Under the pieces are notes generated by a model. The model ran no database searches and was not told where the DNA came from. It worked only from the letters and a program-made list of their open reading frames with translations. From Saccharina japonica (lineage: Eukaryota; Sar; Phaeophyceae; Laminariales; Laminariaceae): DNA of 64,000 nt. Shown here piece by piece: positions 23,042 to 34,194 of this stretch. The position numbers and the translations under genes are program-made. Location: the NCBI GenBank assembly GCA_008828725.1, contig MEHQ01003179.1, positions 1 through 64,000 of the forward strand. The letters run 5' to 3'. How positions within the stretch are numbered: position 1 is the stretch's first letter; the number at the start of each line of letters is the position of its first letter.

Positions 23042-23789
23042 CGAGCTGGTTCCAGCGACAAGCGTGAGATTCCACCTTCGGGCAATAAAAACCGGAATCC
23101 GATGATATTTTCAACACTCAAGATATCCACATGCCCGCATGAACAAGGGGAACACATGGCTGAAAATATTTTTGGCGTACGAGTTGTAGTTCGCGAGATA
23201 TGGACATTTTTCGTATTACTTGCGGAGGCGTTGTTGTATAGGGGTTGAAACTGCCTATACTAGAATTCATATAAATTCGTATTTAGGCGATAAATCGGCC
23301 ATTACGTCGAATAATTCGACACTAGAAGTGTTGACATGATCGTATCAACAAGGGAAAGATGTTTGTGACACTTTGTTTTGTTCTGCGAAACATGCAAGGT
23401 TGTTATATTTACCGCCTTCCAAAGAAATAGACTTTCACATGAACCAGGAACAATTTTCGAGTACTTTCACAGGAATCATGTTTGCACTTTGGTGTTTGAT
23501 AGTTGGAAAACGAAATTTGGCATGGTTGTGCGCCATGACCATATACAAAAACTGATCTCTGGTCTTTTTTTAGTTCTTGTTTTTTTCGTGGATTAGGGAG
23601 AGTTAGAGTTGCCGAAAAAATCAGAAAAAAAACAGAAAAATGTATCTCAAAAAAAAAAAAAAAAACAGCGGCCAGTTTTTTCATATGGTCATGACGCACA
23701 ACCATGCCAAATTTCGTTTCCGAACTCTCAAAAACCAGCGTGCAAAAGTGCAAAGAAGGAATCTTTTGGGTGTCGGTGGAACCAGCTCG
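23042..23789. mobile_element. Non-autonomous Tc1/mariner-like element, copy 2 (long hairpin)
   Basis: Flanked by TA on both sides (23040-23041 and 23790-23791). Ends are CGAGCTGGTTCCA and its complement, about 19 bp in all with one mismatch. Inside, about 80 bp at 23481-23562 and 23664-23750 are complementary (both contain CGAAATTTGGCATGGTTGTG), forming a hairpin around an A-rich loop with a 17-A run. The TIR opening CGAGCTGG, the size and the A-rich hairpin match elements at 3005 and 33280. No transposase. Confidence 0.75.
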
Positions 23790-23791
23790 TA

Positions 23792-25140
23792 TATTTATTT
23801 TTTTCAGGTGCGGCGGTGCAATCTGGGCAAAATAATAAAATAATGAGATTGAATTTGCAATTCTATATTATATCGTACCAGAATTACAGTGTGTGTGTTG
23901 TCTTCACATTAAACCCGTTCTTTCTGCCCAACCACATCAGTACACCCAGTGTGTTTCCTGATTCCTAATCCTAGAGAGATACAAATTCTGTGGTCACAGA
24001 CTGTGAAACAGAGAAAAACCAAACAAAATAAACGCAAAAGAATGGGCAAGGCAAGTGAGATGCTAACGTACCAGGTACGAGAACACAACGACACAAGCCT
24101 AACCAAAAAATAAGAACACAAAGACAAATAAAAAACTAATTCTGAAACAAAACAGAATACAAATGACGCAGGGAGACAGTAGAGTTAATTAATTATTTTC
24201 GGAGTTCGGGCACACGAAATGGCGTCGCGATTCACGAGTTGTTCGTGGATCTACTCGACATAACAAATCAACATTCAACACAAATACTCGTAGTAGTGGG
24301 TGCCTGCAGTTCATAAACTATGGGTCAAGTAAAACGAGCTTAGGTTGGCACGAACAAAAGAAAACTTTGGTTTTAAAACAAAGCTCACCAGTGTGGGATC
24401 GACTTCAAACCCTACACAAAATAGCTGGATCGACGTTGGAAACAAAATAAGTCGTTGAGCCTGGACAACGAACTAAAGTTTCTATACACCGGTAGCCCAC
24501 TGTACTTCAGATACAATATCATCTCGTGACATATTTTTCGTTAGCAATGGCGGTCGCTACGCACTACTTTTTCCTTTAAACAAGACAGCAGTCTAAAATA
24601 CCACATACATTTTGCCAAAAAAAAAGAACTATGAAGCATGTGCGATCTCTTCTCGACTTGCAACATCCCCGCGATTTCAAGTGACCAACATCCAACATCC
24701 CGAAGGGGAACCTTGTAGCCTGTGATATTTCGAACGTGTTATGTACCACGCTATACAGCAATAGTGTATACACCACATATTTGATAAGCATGATACTATA
24801 ATAACACTTCGTGTGTACTCGTACGTATACTATAACAATAAATGTACTTGTTGTACGTGTTGCTTGCTAACGCTCAACACACACCTGCCTGTACTAGTAC
24901 ATTTCGCATCACAAGCAAACATAAACGAGTAACAGGCCTTGTCAACCTGGAACTCGCGCATCGGCGCGCCAAGAAACCAGCAATGAGTTCGAACTCTATA
25001 GTTAAGGCATAAATAACTATCACACCTAAATGTTATGAGTCACAGCACCATGAGTCACAGCACGGGGCATATCTTGCCACACATACCCGCGAGGCCTCGA
25101 TAATCTTCCTCTGATGTCCTACGAAATAGTCATCCTTCCG
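23792..25140. other. Unassigned region
   Basis: AT-rich, with one TACCAGGTA at 24069 and no frame over 75 codons. No repeat shared with the rest of the window was seen. Confidence 0.4.
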
Positions 25141-25159
25141 AATGAATGCCGCGTGCACG

Positions 25160-25450
25160 CCCATCCGTAGTTATCGCGAGATAAACCGCAACAGTAGGCC
25201 TAGCCTAGGCCTATCAGTCGGCAGCGCGCAGTGTCGTGCCGTTGGCTCGTGTGCTTCTGCTCTATTCACGCAGCTATGCACATCAAGCACGAGGCACTCG
25301 AGGAGAGTGAACACCTCTTCCGTCCTCCTTGCCTCTCGCCAGAAAACTACTCACGTCGGTAGAGCCCAGTCGGCAGAGCCCATGACTACCAAAACTTAAT
25401 TCGGTTGGTTGACAACAAAGATCATATTTCGTTCGTTCTGTCCTTTGCGT
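25160..25450 (+). repeat. Repeat C fragment
   Basis: Matches 17190-17460: AACAGTAGGCCTAGCCTAGG, the TCAAGCACGAGGCACTCGAG block and CAAAACTTAATTCGGTTGG. Confidence 0.8.
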
Positions 25451-25717
25451 AGAAATATTATGCACCAAAAAGCCAGTTTGGTGATGCATTTCTCGACCAA
25501 TCAGATGCAAATAAAAAAAAAACGAAAACCATGTTTTCTGTTTTCGAAATTCAACAAACTCAAATCTTCGTTAACAGGGGCTCTCACTGTTTACGTTACT
25601 GTGCTGTGTAGGAGAAGATACCATAAAAATATAAGAGGGAACACATACAGCAGGATCTCTCACCACACATGCTGTTAACTGATGCACGTTGGGTACACAC
25701 ATTGTATGGTGATACAA

Positions 25718-26035
25718 GGGCTCCGCTGCGCGGGCGGCTAACGCCGCCCGCTACACTCGCGGAAGGAAGAATATAAACAAATAATGTGAAAAGGGTAAGA
25801 GAGGAACATAAATTAGCTGCAATTGGCGACTTGACAATGCCAAGAGCTCCATCTGTATGTCGGCAAATACAGGACATAGAGTGAATACCTATCTTCCACC
25901 ACGAAAAAAGATCGCGAAGAAAGCAAAGCTCCACTCCGAGGTCGGCTGACGCCGTCCGCTACGCTCGTGCAAGTAAAGGGACAGAAGAGGTTCACGATGT
26001 AGTGCAAGGGCCGACTTGAAAATGCCAAGAGATTC
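25718..26035 (+). repeat. Degenerate direct duplication, ~205 bp
   Basis: Two units starting near 25718 and 25923 share GGCTCC(G/A)CT, a GC-rich hairpin (GGGCGGC-TAAC-GCCGCCC in the first), CCGCTAC.CTCG and GACTTGA.AATGCCAAGAG. The second hairpin has decayed by one base. Confidence 0.65.
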
Positions 26036-28401
26036 ATGGTGCAATGCAGCGAAATACGTACTGCTGTACGTACGTACAACTGAACGTGCAGTACCCGCCT
26101 ACCGCTCTGTATCGTACTGCAGGAGTACTGGTATGTGGCATGTGGCAAAGCACCTACGACACGACAGCAGCAGTCGTACACCACAAAGAGTAAAACCAAA
26201 AAGTACAGGCGACAAAGGTTCAGGTACAGGGTTGGACAAATGGCAAATTTGTTTTTTACAAAAAAAATGAAGAGGAAAAAAATACAAACACATGGAAACC
26301 ATGGAATAAAAAAACACTACAAAAAATGGAAGAAAAAAGAAAACACAAAATATAAAAAATGGAAGAAACCACAAAAAAACTCAAAAAGTGAAAATTCGAG
26401 TCAGAAGTGCACGAGGTATCATGTAGATGTGATGATCATCTACCAGGTATGCACGTATGCACGTCGTGCTTCGTACTCGTGCGAGTACGTACCAGGTAAT
26501 TATACGACGTATATCTACTTTTTTTGGTCGGTGCCTCGCAGTATTACGAAAAGGATTCCACGTTGTGCAGCTAGCTCCGCACTTGGCAGCACACTCACGC
26601 CGGGTTCGTAAAAAGCGAGCCAAACGGCGATGCAACGCGCTTCGTTCGGTCGCGCGGTCGGCTCTGCGTTCGCTCCCAAAGCCCTCCCGTTCGCTTTGCC
26701 GACGTCGCTCTATCTCCTCCGGACATCGCACGGTTCGTTTGTGCCTTGGACCTCTTCGTCTCTCTACGTACTGTGTACCAGACTGTATACTTCGTACCAG
26801 CACACGTCTCTGTACGTACGACACAAAACAAAAACAAACCAGACAAAACGCTACTACAATAGACACAGGCGCCATGCTTTCACGGGTTCCTTCACACCTG
26901 ACGTAGGCAAACATCGTGCGAACGAGCTCTATCATCAACAATGTAGGTAGAGGAGTCAAGGTCTACGAGTAGGGCTATCAGGATTCGCCTAAACCGAAGA
27001 GGAGCTTGACGATAGCATGCTGCAGCATGTTTGCTCCCTCTCTCTGCTCTGCCACCATACGCAGAATACCACGCGCAGCCCGACACCGAACCACCGAACA
27101 CTTTCAACACAAACGCCGCCCCAGTCCGTATGCACCAGGAGGGTGGATGGGTGTGGTCTTGACGAGGGTATAGGCGTAGGGAAGGAGCTGTGTCGGCTGT
27201 GCAACCACCGTGGCCGCGTGTGGCGTGTCCGGAGTCCGGAAATGTTCCCGTTCAGATTTTGTGCCGGTTCCTCCGTGTATGTTACGTCATGTGGGCAAAA
27301 TTCGGCGACTTTGATTCGTTAACAACAACGACGACAACGCCGCGAGGACCTCGGTGATGACAATATGATACTTGTGACATGAAGCACAGCCATCGGGATG
27401 TGTTCTGACGACAGATATTCTTGTGACCACGCCCTATCACCTATCATACATGTAGAGCGCTGTCGACGAAGCGTGCCAAATCGTTTGTTGTCTACGAAGC
27501 GGCACATTAGAGAATGACTGTGGATTTCCATCTTCATTTTTTGCATTCTGAATTGCACACGTATGTCAAGCTACAAATGCAGCATAGTAGATAGATAGAG
27601 CTCCATGCTCCAGAACAACAAAAAAATCTATATTTGAAAGGAAGAGAAAGCACAGCAACACGGCTCACAGCACGGCTCTGCGCTGCCTGCTGTGGGTGGG
27701 GTTTATGTCTTTTCCGTGACTATGTTTGCTAGTACAACAACAGTGGTAGTATGGTGTTGTGACAAACAACAGATTAGATCGACAACTAACTACAGCAACA
27801 GCAACGACAACAAAAAAAAACACCCACACACCCACACACCCACACACCCACACACCCATTCACCCACCCACACACCCAACATGTGCTACAGCAACACAGC
27901 AGTTCGCCGAGCTATATGCCAGAGCGGGGCCGGTAAAGCGGACAAAAAACAAATGCCGTCATCGATGCGGAGTCCTGGTAGCACTATGCCGGCACCTTTG
28001 CGGAGCCTTTGTATCGGACCAAAAAACAAAGAAGTCAATTTTTAAACGATTTTTATTTTTCGGAGCTTTTATCTTGAAATTAATGTAGGAACGGCTAACT
28101 CGCGCAGTTCAAGGTATTTTTCGATTCTGACCGAGGTTCTGGAAATCCATTTGTTTTTCACTTTTTTTGGACTCTTTGAAAACATAAATATCTTGATTTT
28201 AGTGTGGAAAAACATATCTTGAAATTAGTATGGACTGTGTTTATCTTGAAATTAGTGTGAATAGAAGAAAGCAAAGAAAGCCAAGAAGTTCGGGAAAGCA
28301 AGGATCGTAGAAGCGCGAATTATTTGTCGTATACTCTCTGAGAGCGCAGCAGGTCTTTATGATCAAGTTAAAAAAAACGAGGACAAAGTAATTAAGTCTA
28401 C
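26036..28401. other. Unassigned region
   Basis: Contains GTAC-rich patches at 26050-26170 and 26440-26500 with two TACCAGGTA, an A-rich purine stretch 26260-26400, and a (CACACCCA)n tract at about 27819-27875. A plus frame at 27017-27322 has a CxxC...C arrangement but no family I recognise. Three copies of TATCTTGA(A/T)(A/T)TTAGT lie at 28190-28262. Confidence 0.4.
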
Positions 28402-28406
28402 ATATA

Positions 28407-30651
28407 ATCACACCCTGGACAATTGACAACAGTCTAATTTCCTATTAATAGATTCCTCTTACAATTGACTGGCAATTGTGGTCGCCAATTCCAATTAATT
28501 GGAACGCATCGAGCTCTATGGTACAGACAATTGCTATTAACAGACACCCACTAGGCCCTATCGTCCACCCAATTTATGCTAATATACACCCATCTACATT
28601 AATGGTTGAAGTAATTGCTATTAGCAGTAACCACCGAAATCCCATTGTTGAACCCATAGTCTATTGAAATATAATATCCCATTCTATTGTAACGCTAATG
28701 GACAATTGCAGAATATTTCTTGTTGCCAATTGTGCTGGCAATTCCTTTTAATTAATATTCTCCTAAATAAATTGTGCTGGCAATTCTATTTAATTGACAC
28801 CCCTCCAAATAAATTGTGCTGGCAATTCCATTCAATTGCCATCCTCCCAAATAATTTGTGCTGGCAATTGCATTTAATTGGAATCCTTCTAAATCCATTG
28901 TCCTGGCAATTCCATTTAATAGACATCCTTCTCAACCAATTGTGCTGGCCATTCCATTTAAGTGACATCTTTCTAATTAATTGCGCGGGCAATTCGATTT
29001 AGTTGGCATCTTTCTACATAATTGTCCTGGCAATTTCATTTATTTGGCAGGCTTCGAAAACAAATGTCCAGACAATCAGGCATTTCCATTTAATCGACAA
29101 TAATATGCTACCAGTCAAATGATTCCGGACGCTGCAATAGGAATTTGACACATCAATGTATGCATGAGGAAGCTATTTCTTAAAGTTGCAAAGGCAAACG
29201 ATTCATGAAGCAGTCTATTAATTGGAATCGACCAGACAACATATTTCGGAGGATGCCCATTAAATTAATTATCTCGGACAAAATGTTTGGCGGCCGATTA
29301 ATCACTAGGATATTCTTTTGCATTCCCTTTCTGCTTAAGCCTTGGACAATAGGCATCGCAATAGACTATTGCGCCTACAATTGACCCACCGAAAAGTCTA
29401 TTAAATGAAATGAGGCGGACAATTGATTCTTACCATATTGCTGCAATTGGAATTGCAAAGACAACAACATATTGTAGTCCACCTACCAATAGGAATTGCT
29501 TAAGCAATTGTTTTAGAGCTCTGTGAATTAAATGGAATTGTCTCCTGCAACTTTTTCGCTCCGGAGACTCCAATGCTCTATTACTTCTTCAATAGGATAT
29601 GGGACCTACCCGCAATGGACTATTGCTTTTACAGTAGACCTTCCGGAAGTCCATTTAAATGGAATTGGTCGAGATGCTGCTTTCGTGGTGCATCTATTAA
29701 TAGGAATGGTTCGGCCAATAGGTTTGTGTCCTGGCCTTCTAATAGATATTGTTTCAGCAATTATTTTCTGGTCTTGTCTCACAATTGGAATGGTTCAATC
29801 AAACCGTTTCTGCTCTCACCTTCCAATTGGAATTGTTTCAATAATTTCGTTCTGTTTCTTTCTATTAATAGGAATGGTCGGATCAATAGGTGTCTGCCCT
29901 GACCTTCCAATTGAAATTGTTTCAACAATTAGTTTCAGGTCTTGCCTATCAATAGGAGTGGTTTGGTCAATAGGTTTCTGTGCTGACTTTCCAAATTAAA
30001 TTGTTGATTTTTTTTCTGACCTCGACAATTCCAATTAATAGACCGTACTTGAAATCATTGGGTTGGACAGTTCCAATTGGTAGATAACACTCGAAAGAAA
30101 TGGCTATACAACTCCGACTGATAGATCTCACTCGAAATAATTTGACTGGGCAATTCCGATTAATAGAAATCACTCGAAATCATTTAGTTGGACAATTGCT
30201 TTCAATAGATAGCATTTGAAATCAAGTGTCTCAGCAATTCCAATTAATAGCCAGCACCCGAAATAAATTGTAGGCACAATTCCAATTAGTAGGCAGCACC
30301 CGAAATCAGTTGCCCGGACAATTGCAATTAGTATCCTTCAATCGAAATCATTTGGTTGGGCAAATCCAATTAATAGACAGCATCCGAAATCAGTTGTAGC
30401 CACAATAGACTATTGTAATAGGAATGGTCCAAATAATTATGCAGGCAATTCCAATTAATTGACAGCACCCAAAATCAGTTGTCTGGACAATTCCAAATAG
30501 TAGGCAGCATCCAAAATAAATTACTCGGACATTTCAAATTAATATACTGCAATCGAAACCATTTGGTTGGGCAATTCCAATTAATAGACTACACCCAAAA
30601 ATAATTATAGACACAATAGACTAATGAAATAGGAATTGTCCAGGGTGTGAT
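28407..30651. mobile_element. TIR-bounded element built from a 42-bp AATT minisatellite
   Basis: The ends are perfect 18-bp inverted repeats, ATCACACCCTGGACAATT at 28407 and its complement ending at 30651, flanked by the 5-bp direct repeat ATATA (28402-28406 and 30652-30656). Nearly all of the 2245-bp interior is a degenerate 42-bp unit of the form GGACAATTCCAATTAATAGA followed by about 22 bp. Blocks 28.7-29.1 and 30.0-30.6 kb run forward and 29.55-30.0 kb runs inverted. As 42 is 14 codons, several frames stay open with 14-residue periodicity (NKLCWQF.LI..LP; LPIGIVSIISFCFF). No transposase is visible. Superfamily unknown. Confidence 0.8.
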
Positions 30652-31282
30652 ATATATGTCATACTGTGAGGCGTCATGTCACATAATGTACCAGATGCGG
30701 CGGCATGTTGGTCCAATAACAGAGGAAGCATGTACACAGCAGCAACAGCATGCCACAGGACAAGGCATGTTCTAATAGCCCTGTATGGCGATTTATATGC
30801 AGGTATCATGATACATATGCCCCAAACGGGGCGGCCCTCCGTCCCACCTCGTGCCGGTGTACCAGGTGCTTGATAAGGCACATTATATTAAGGTTAATAT
30901 CGAAGGCATCACAATACACGCGATTGCATCAGTCAAGAAGTACCGTGACCCTGCGCCTCAAGACGCGCGGTGACCCTCCGTCTCAAGACGCGCGGGCATA
31001 CCTCGAGACGCATGTTACGAAAAATTCCGATGTACAACACACATGAGGTGCCGGGCACCAGCTGGTGGTAGAGGTATAGTGAAATAAATGCCAGTACGTG
31101 CCTCGTCGCCGACGCCCTTCATGCCTCCAAATAGACGATACATATGTGCCGAGGATACTTGGTAATGTACATCGAGGGTACGCATAACGATTAACGCCGT
31201 ACCGAGCACCAGCTAGCGGGCGTTGTTGATTGAAATACATCTGCTAGGGCATGTCAACGAACGCGGCAATACGTAATTAACG

Positions 31283-31725
31283 CGGTCCGAGTCCAGGCCA
31301 CCGCATGGATAGTACTCATCCTCATCCACGCCAACGCATGGATAGTACCCACCTTTGTCCACGCCAGTGCATGGATTCTAGCGACTCTTGTCCAATTGTT
31401 TATGGAATGCATTAATAGTGCCCTCCCTCGATGGGTGGACAGTACCCGCCCACATCCAGGCCGGTGCATGGATAGTATTAACCTGTCCACACCGGTGCAG
31501 GGACGCATGGATTGTACCCACTCTCTTCCATTTATAATGCATGAATAGTACGAAACCTCGTCCATGCCGGTGCATGGACAGTAGCCTCGTTTATGCCAGT
31601 GCATGGACAACACCCTCGTCCGTGCCGATTCATGGGTAGGACCCTCGTCCGTGCCGATGCATGGACACTACCCTCGTCTGTGCCGGAGCATGGATAGTAC
31701 CCACGTTTGTTTCTGTCTAACACAA
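31283..31725. repeat. 29-bp palindromic minisatellite, right array
   Basis: About 14 degenerate units of the reverse-complement form (GTCC..GCCGGTGCATGGATAGTA). Homologous in position within family D to 19918-20615 but shorter and more worn. Confidence 0.9.
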
Positions 31726-32149
31726 TCGCCGCCTTCGCGTTCGGTTTCGTTTGCGCACCGTCCCGTTCCGTCTCAATTCGTCTGTGCCCCGCCCCGCAGC
31801 GTCTGTGTTCCGTACCGTTCCGCGCCGCCCCGCAGCGTCGTTTTTTGCGCCCCCCCGCAAGCGTCGTTTTCCGCGCCGTCCCGCCTCGTGTGTTATGTTC
31901 TAGTTCCGCGCCCTCTCGCCGCAAATGTGTTCTGTTTCGTTCCGCGCCTTTAGGGCGTCTGGAGGTGCTGGGGCCAGTGGGCGTCGCGCCATGGTCAGGA
32001 GTGCTGGCAGTCAGCTCATCCGCGAGTCGGCTGCGCCTTCTTCTTACCGAGCTTATACGTTAGGTTCCGGTCTTGTCTTAGTTTGGGCGTGAACAGGAGA
32101 GGTTAAGTAATTTTACGCGGCAGCCTCCGATAAGGACAAAATCCAGCGT

Positions 32150-32826
32150 TGTTCGAGTTTATTTCGTGGGTGCGTCGGAAGGAAATCAAGCCGGTACTAT
32201 CCTGGGTAACTGTCAGGCGTGTTACACTCCCACATTGTCAATTTGTAAATATAGTTGCGTACACCGTCGCCGCTTATGAAACGCGCACGGAAGGGGGGTG
32301 CACGGTCGTACGTTGTCGCAGGAACCCCATAAATACCTCGTCGCCCTACTTCGTGGGAATACTTGTGGGGAGGACAGGGTCTGGCGAGTTGCGGTGGCAC
32401 CAGGCCACCAGTATCGAGCTTCGTTTCGAGCCCATGAAGGCGACCTGGCCCAACACAGGTCGGTTGTCGTGCGCACACGCGACGACGCCCGGGGGAAGCG
32501 TTCCGAGTAGGAGCAGGTGGCGGCGACGTCACTCTTGCGGTGGCGTTGCTGTCGGGTTATCCGACAATGCCGGAAACGCCCCCCTGTCGTCGTCTCGGTA
32601 CGGTAACAAGGTTAGAGTGTGGAGGTACACGGAAGCCCTCGGGGCACAGGGGGTAGCGAAGGCAGGAGTTGATCCCATTGAAGTCGCCTCGAATCATCCC
32701 GTAACGGTGCAGCCACTACGCTGGCGGCCGGAGGCGAGGTGCCGCAGAGGGTGTTCCACATATCAGGCAGATGTAAGTCCTCAAAGTCTTCCGAGGTACA
32801 TACCCGCAACAACTCGGAGGACGCGG
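32150..32826 (+). pseudogene. Fossil tyrosine recombinase of family D, right copy
   Basis: An open stretch of about 245 codons starts at 32149. It shares SWVRRKEIKPVLSW at the start and the GGVAVGLSD, NAPLSS and VRVWRY words with the left copy, followed by the region of the H-x-x-R and terminal catalytic blocks up to 32826. Conservation of one frame between diverged copies indicates past protein selection. It is broken in a few places and treated as a fossil. Only one copy of the 482-bp segment is present here. Confidence 0.5.
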
Positions 32827-33277
32827 ATTAGACCAAAGGTTATGGTGCCACTTTGTGGCTCGTTCATAATCTTATCAGCCACATAATGCCAAAGAAAATC
32901 GGTGTAACCCTCGTATGGAGACCAAAGTTGGTCCACTTTGTTCCCAAGATAGGAAAACCCAACAAAAAAGGGGTGTCTCGCCATCATCTGACCCCTGAGA
33001 TGATGCCAGGCACAATACGCCATCATCTTCTTGACTATTTATATTGTTCCGCAAATGTATACGATAATACGTGCCTTGCGCTATACCTGGTATACGAGAA
33101 CGATACGTATACATATGTACGCATGACGTGCACACGTATACGAAAATGATACGTACCACATTTTGAATACATACGAGTATTATCTTGTTTTGGCCATAGG
33201 CGCTGCTGCTGCACAGCCTTTATCTTTGGTTGGCGAAATAAAAGCCGGCAAGAAAAAAGAGCCACAGAGTGGTACTA
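32827..33277. other. Unassigned spacer
   Basis: No gene seen. Contains TACCTGGTA at 33084 and a GTAC/ACGTAT-rich patch at 33060-33160. Confidence 0.5.
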
Positions 33278-33279
33278 TA

Positions 33280-33976
33280 CGAGCTGGGCCAGCCAAAATA
33301 ATGTTTTTGAAGCAGATTGGCCATGAACCGAACAGTTTAACGAATTTGGACCTGGAATTTGGACACAGTGTAGATAATGTACTAATCAACACACTTGCCG
33401 CCTGCCCCTTTTTTTTTTCCTCGAGAGAGATACGACGATCCAAAATTCGAAAAAAATGCAAAAGCGATCAAAACCACTTGAAAAAAAACAAAAACAAAGA
33501 GGGCAGGCGGCAGGTATTTTTGCACGTACGGTTCAAAGACGTGGTTAAAATGTCAGAGTGAAACTCTCGAAATTGGTCGGGGCATGGCGGAAATACCATT
33601 TTTCCGTAATTACTTGACTTACACATGGAATCGAGTTTTGGTCGTATCTCTTGATGGGTGGCGAATGGGGCAACGAGACTTACATCGATCTTCTCCTTGT
33701 GTCTTCAGCATTGTCTCCACCAAATTCCATCTTGATCGAAAATGATTTTTTTATACGAAATTAGAATGAAAAAAATGTTGTTTTCGATTTTTCGGGGATA
33801 TCTCAGCGAGATCGAGTCAAGAAAAAAATATGTACATCATTCTTCATATACATGTTTTTGTTGCACAAGCACTGGTATATCAGGGTTGGCGCTTCAAATT
33901 TGTGTAGCCTAATTCGCAGTGGTTCACGAGATACGACTTTAGGAAGCTTTGTACGTTTCTTGGCTGGCCGAGCTCG
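33280..33976. mobile_element. Non-autonomous Tc1/mariner-like element, copy 3
   Basis: Bounded by TA (33278-33279 and 33977-33978). TIRs are CGAGCTGGGCCAGCC and the complement of CGAGCTCGGCCAGCC. It aligns with 3005-3708 over most of its length, for example around TGTCTCCACCAAATT and ATCTCTTGATG. Its internal hairpin (CGCCTGCC...GGCAGGCG around an A-rich loop, about 33395-33510) lies where the other copy has a hairpin of different sequence. Confidence 0.8.
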
Positions 33977-34099
33977 TAACGTTTGGTCTTAGTACCTCGT
34001 AAACTAGAAAATACTCGGAACTTAGGGCAGAGGCAGCCAGGTCAGGGTAAAGTATGGGGGGCATACACCGTAGTATCGACGCTACCTCGGAGTTGGGGT

Positions 34100-34190
34100 G
34101 TGTAAATGGTTTTCGACCATTGGGGGTCTCGGTCGTCCGAGACTGCGCATGTTAGGGCCCTGGCCAGTCGGCTGGGGGGGGGGAGGGGAA
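34100..34190 (-). repeat. Repeat C fragment
   Basis: Reverse of the hairpin end: CGACCATTGGGGGTCTCGG, CCGAGAC and TTAGGGCCCTGGCCAGTCGG, leading into a long G run that merges with the SINE-A tail. Confidence 0.8.
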
Positions 34191-34194
34191 GGGG

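Larger units (their letters stand above)
30657..32826 (+). mobile_element. Family D tyrosine-recombinase element, right copy (fossil)
   Basis: A 2.17-kb copy in the orientation opposite to the left copy, giving an inverted pair around 9.4 kb. In order: TAC-rich segment (30657-31280), 29-bp minisatellite, low-complexity CG stretch (31740-31945), recombinase remnant. Its inner end abuts the minisatellite element at 30651, so the insertion lies at or just inside the family D border. Broken, old. Confidence 0.7.

Noticed and set aside
26036-27330. Overlapping frames around 26.4-27.3 kb as a gene
   Set aside because: Frames on both strands overlap extensively, none has a domain, and splice sites are not convincing.
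27819-27875. CACACCCA tract as a telomere-like repeat
   Set aside because: Short, interrupted and internal; a simple microsatellite explains it.
17803-32826. Reading the inverted family D pair as one giant transposon
   Set aside because: Kept only as an alternative: no matching direct repeats at 17803 and 32826, and the 9.4 kb between hold no transposition or structural genes.
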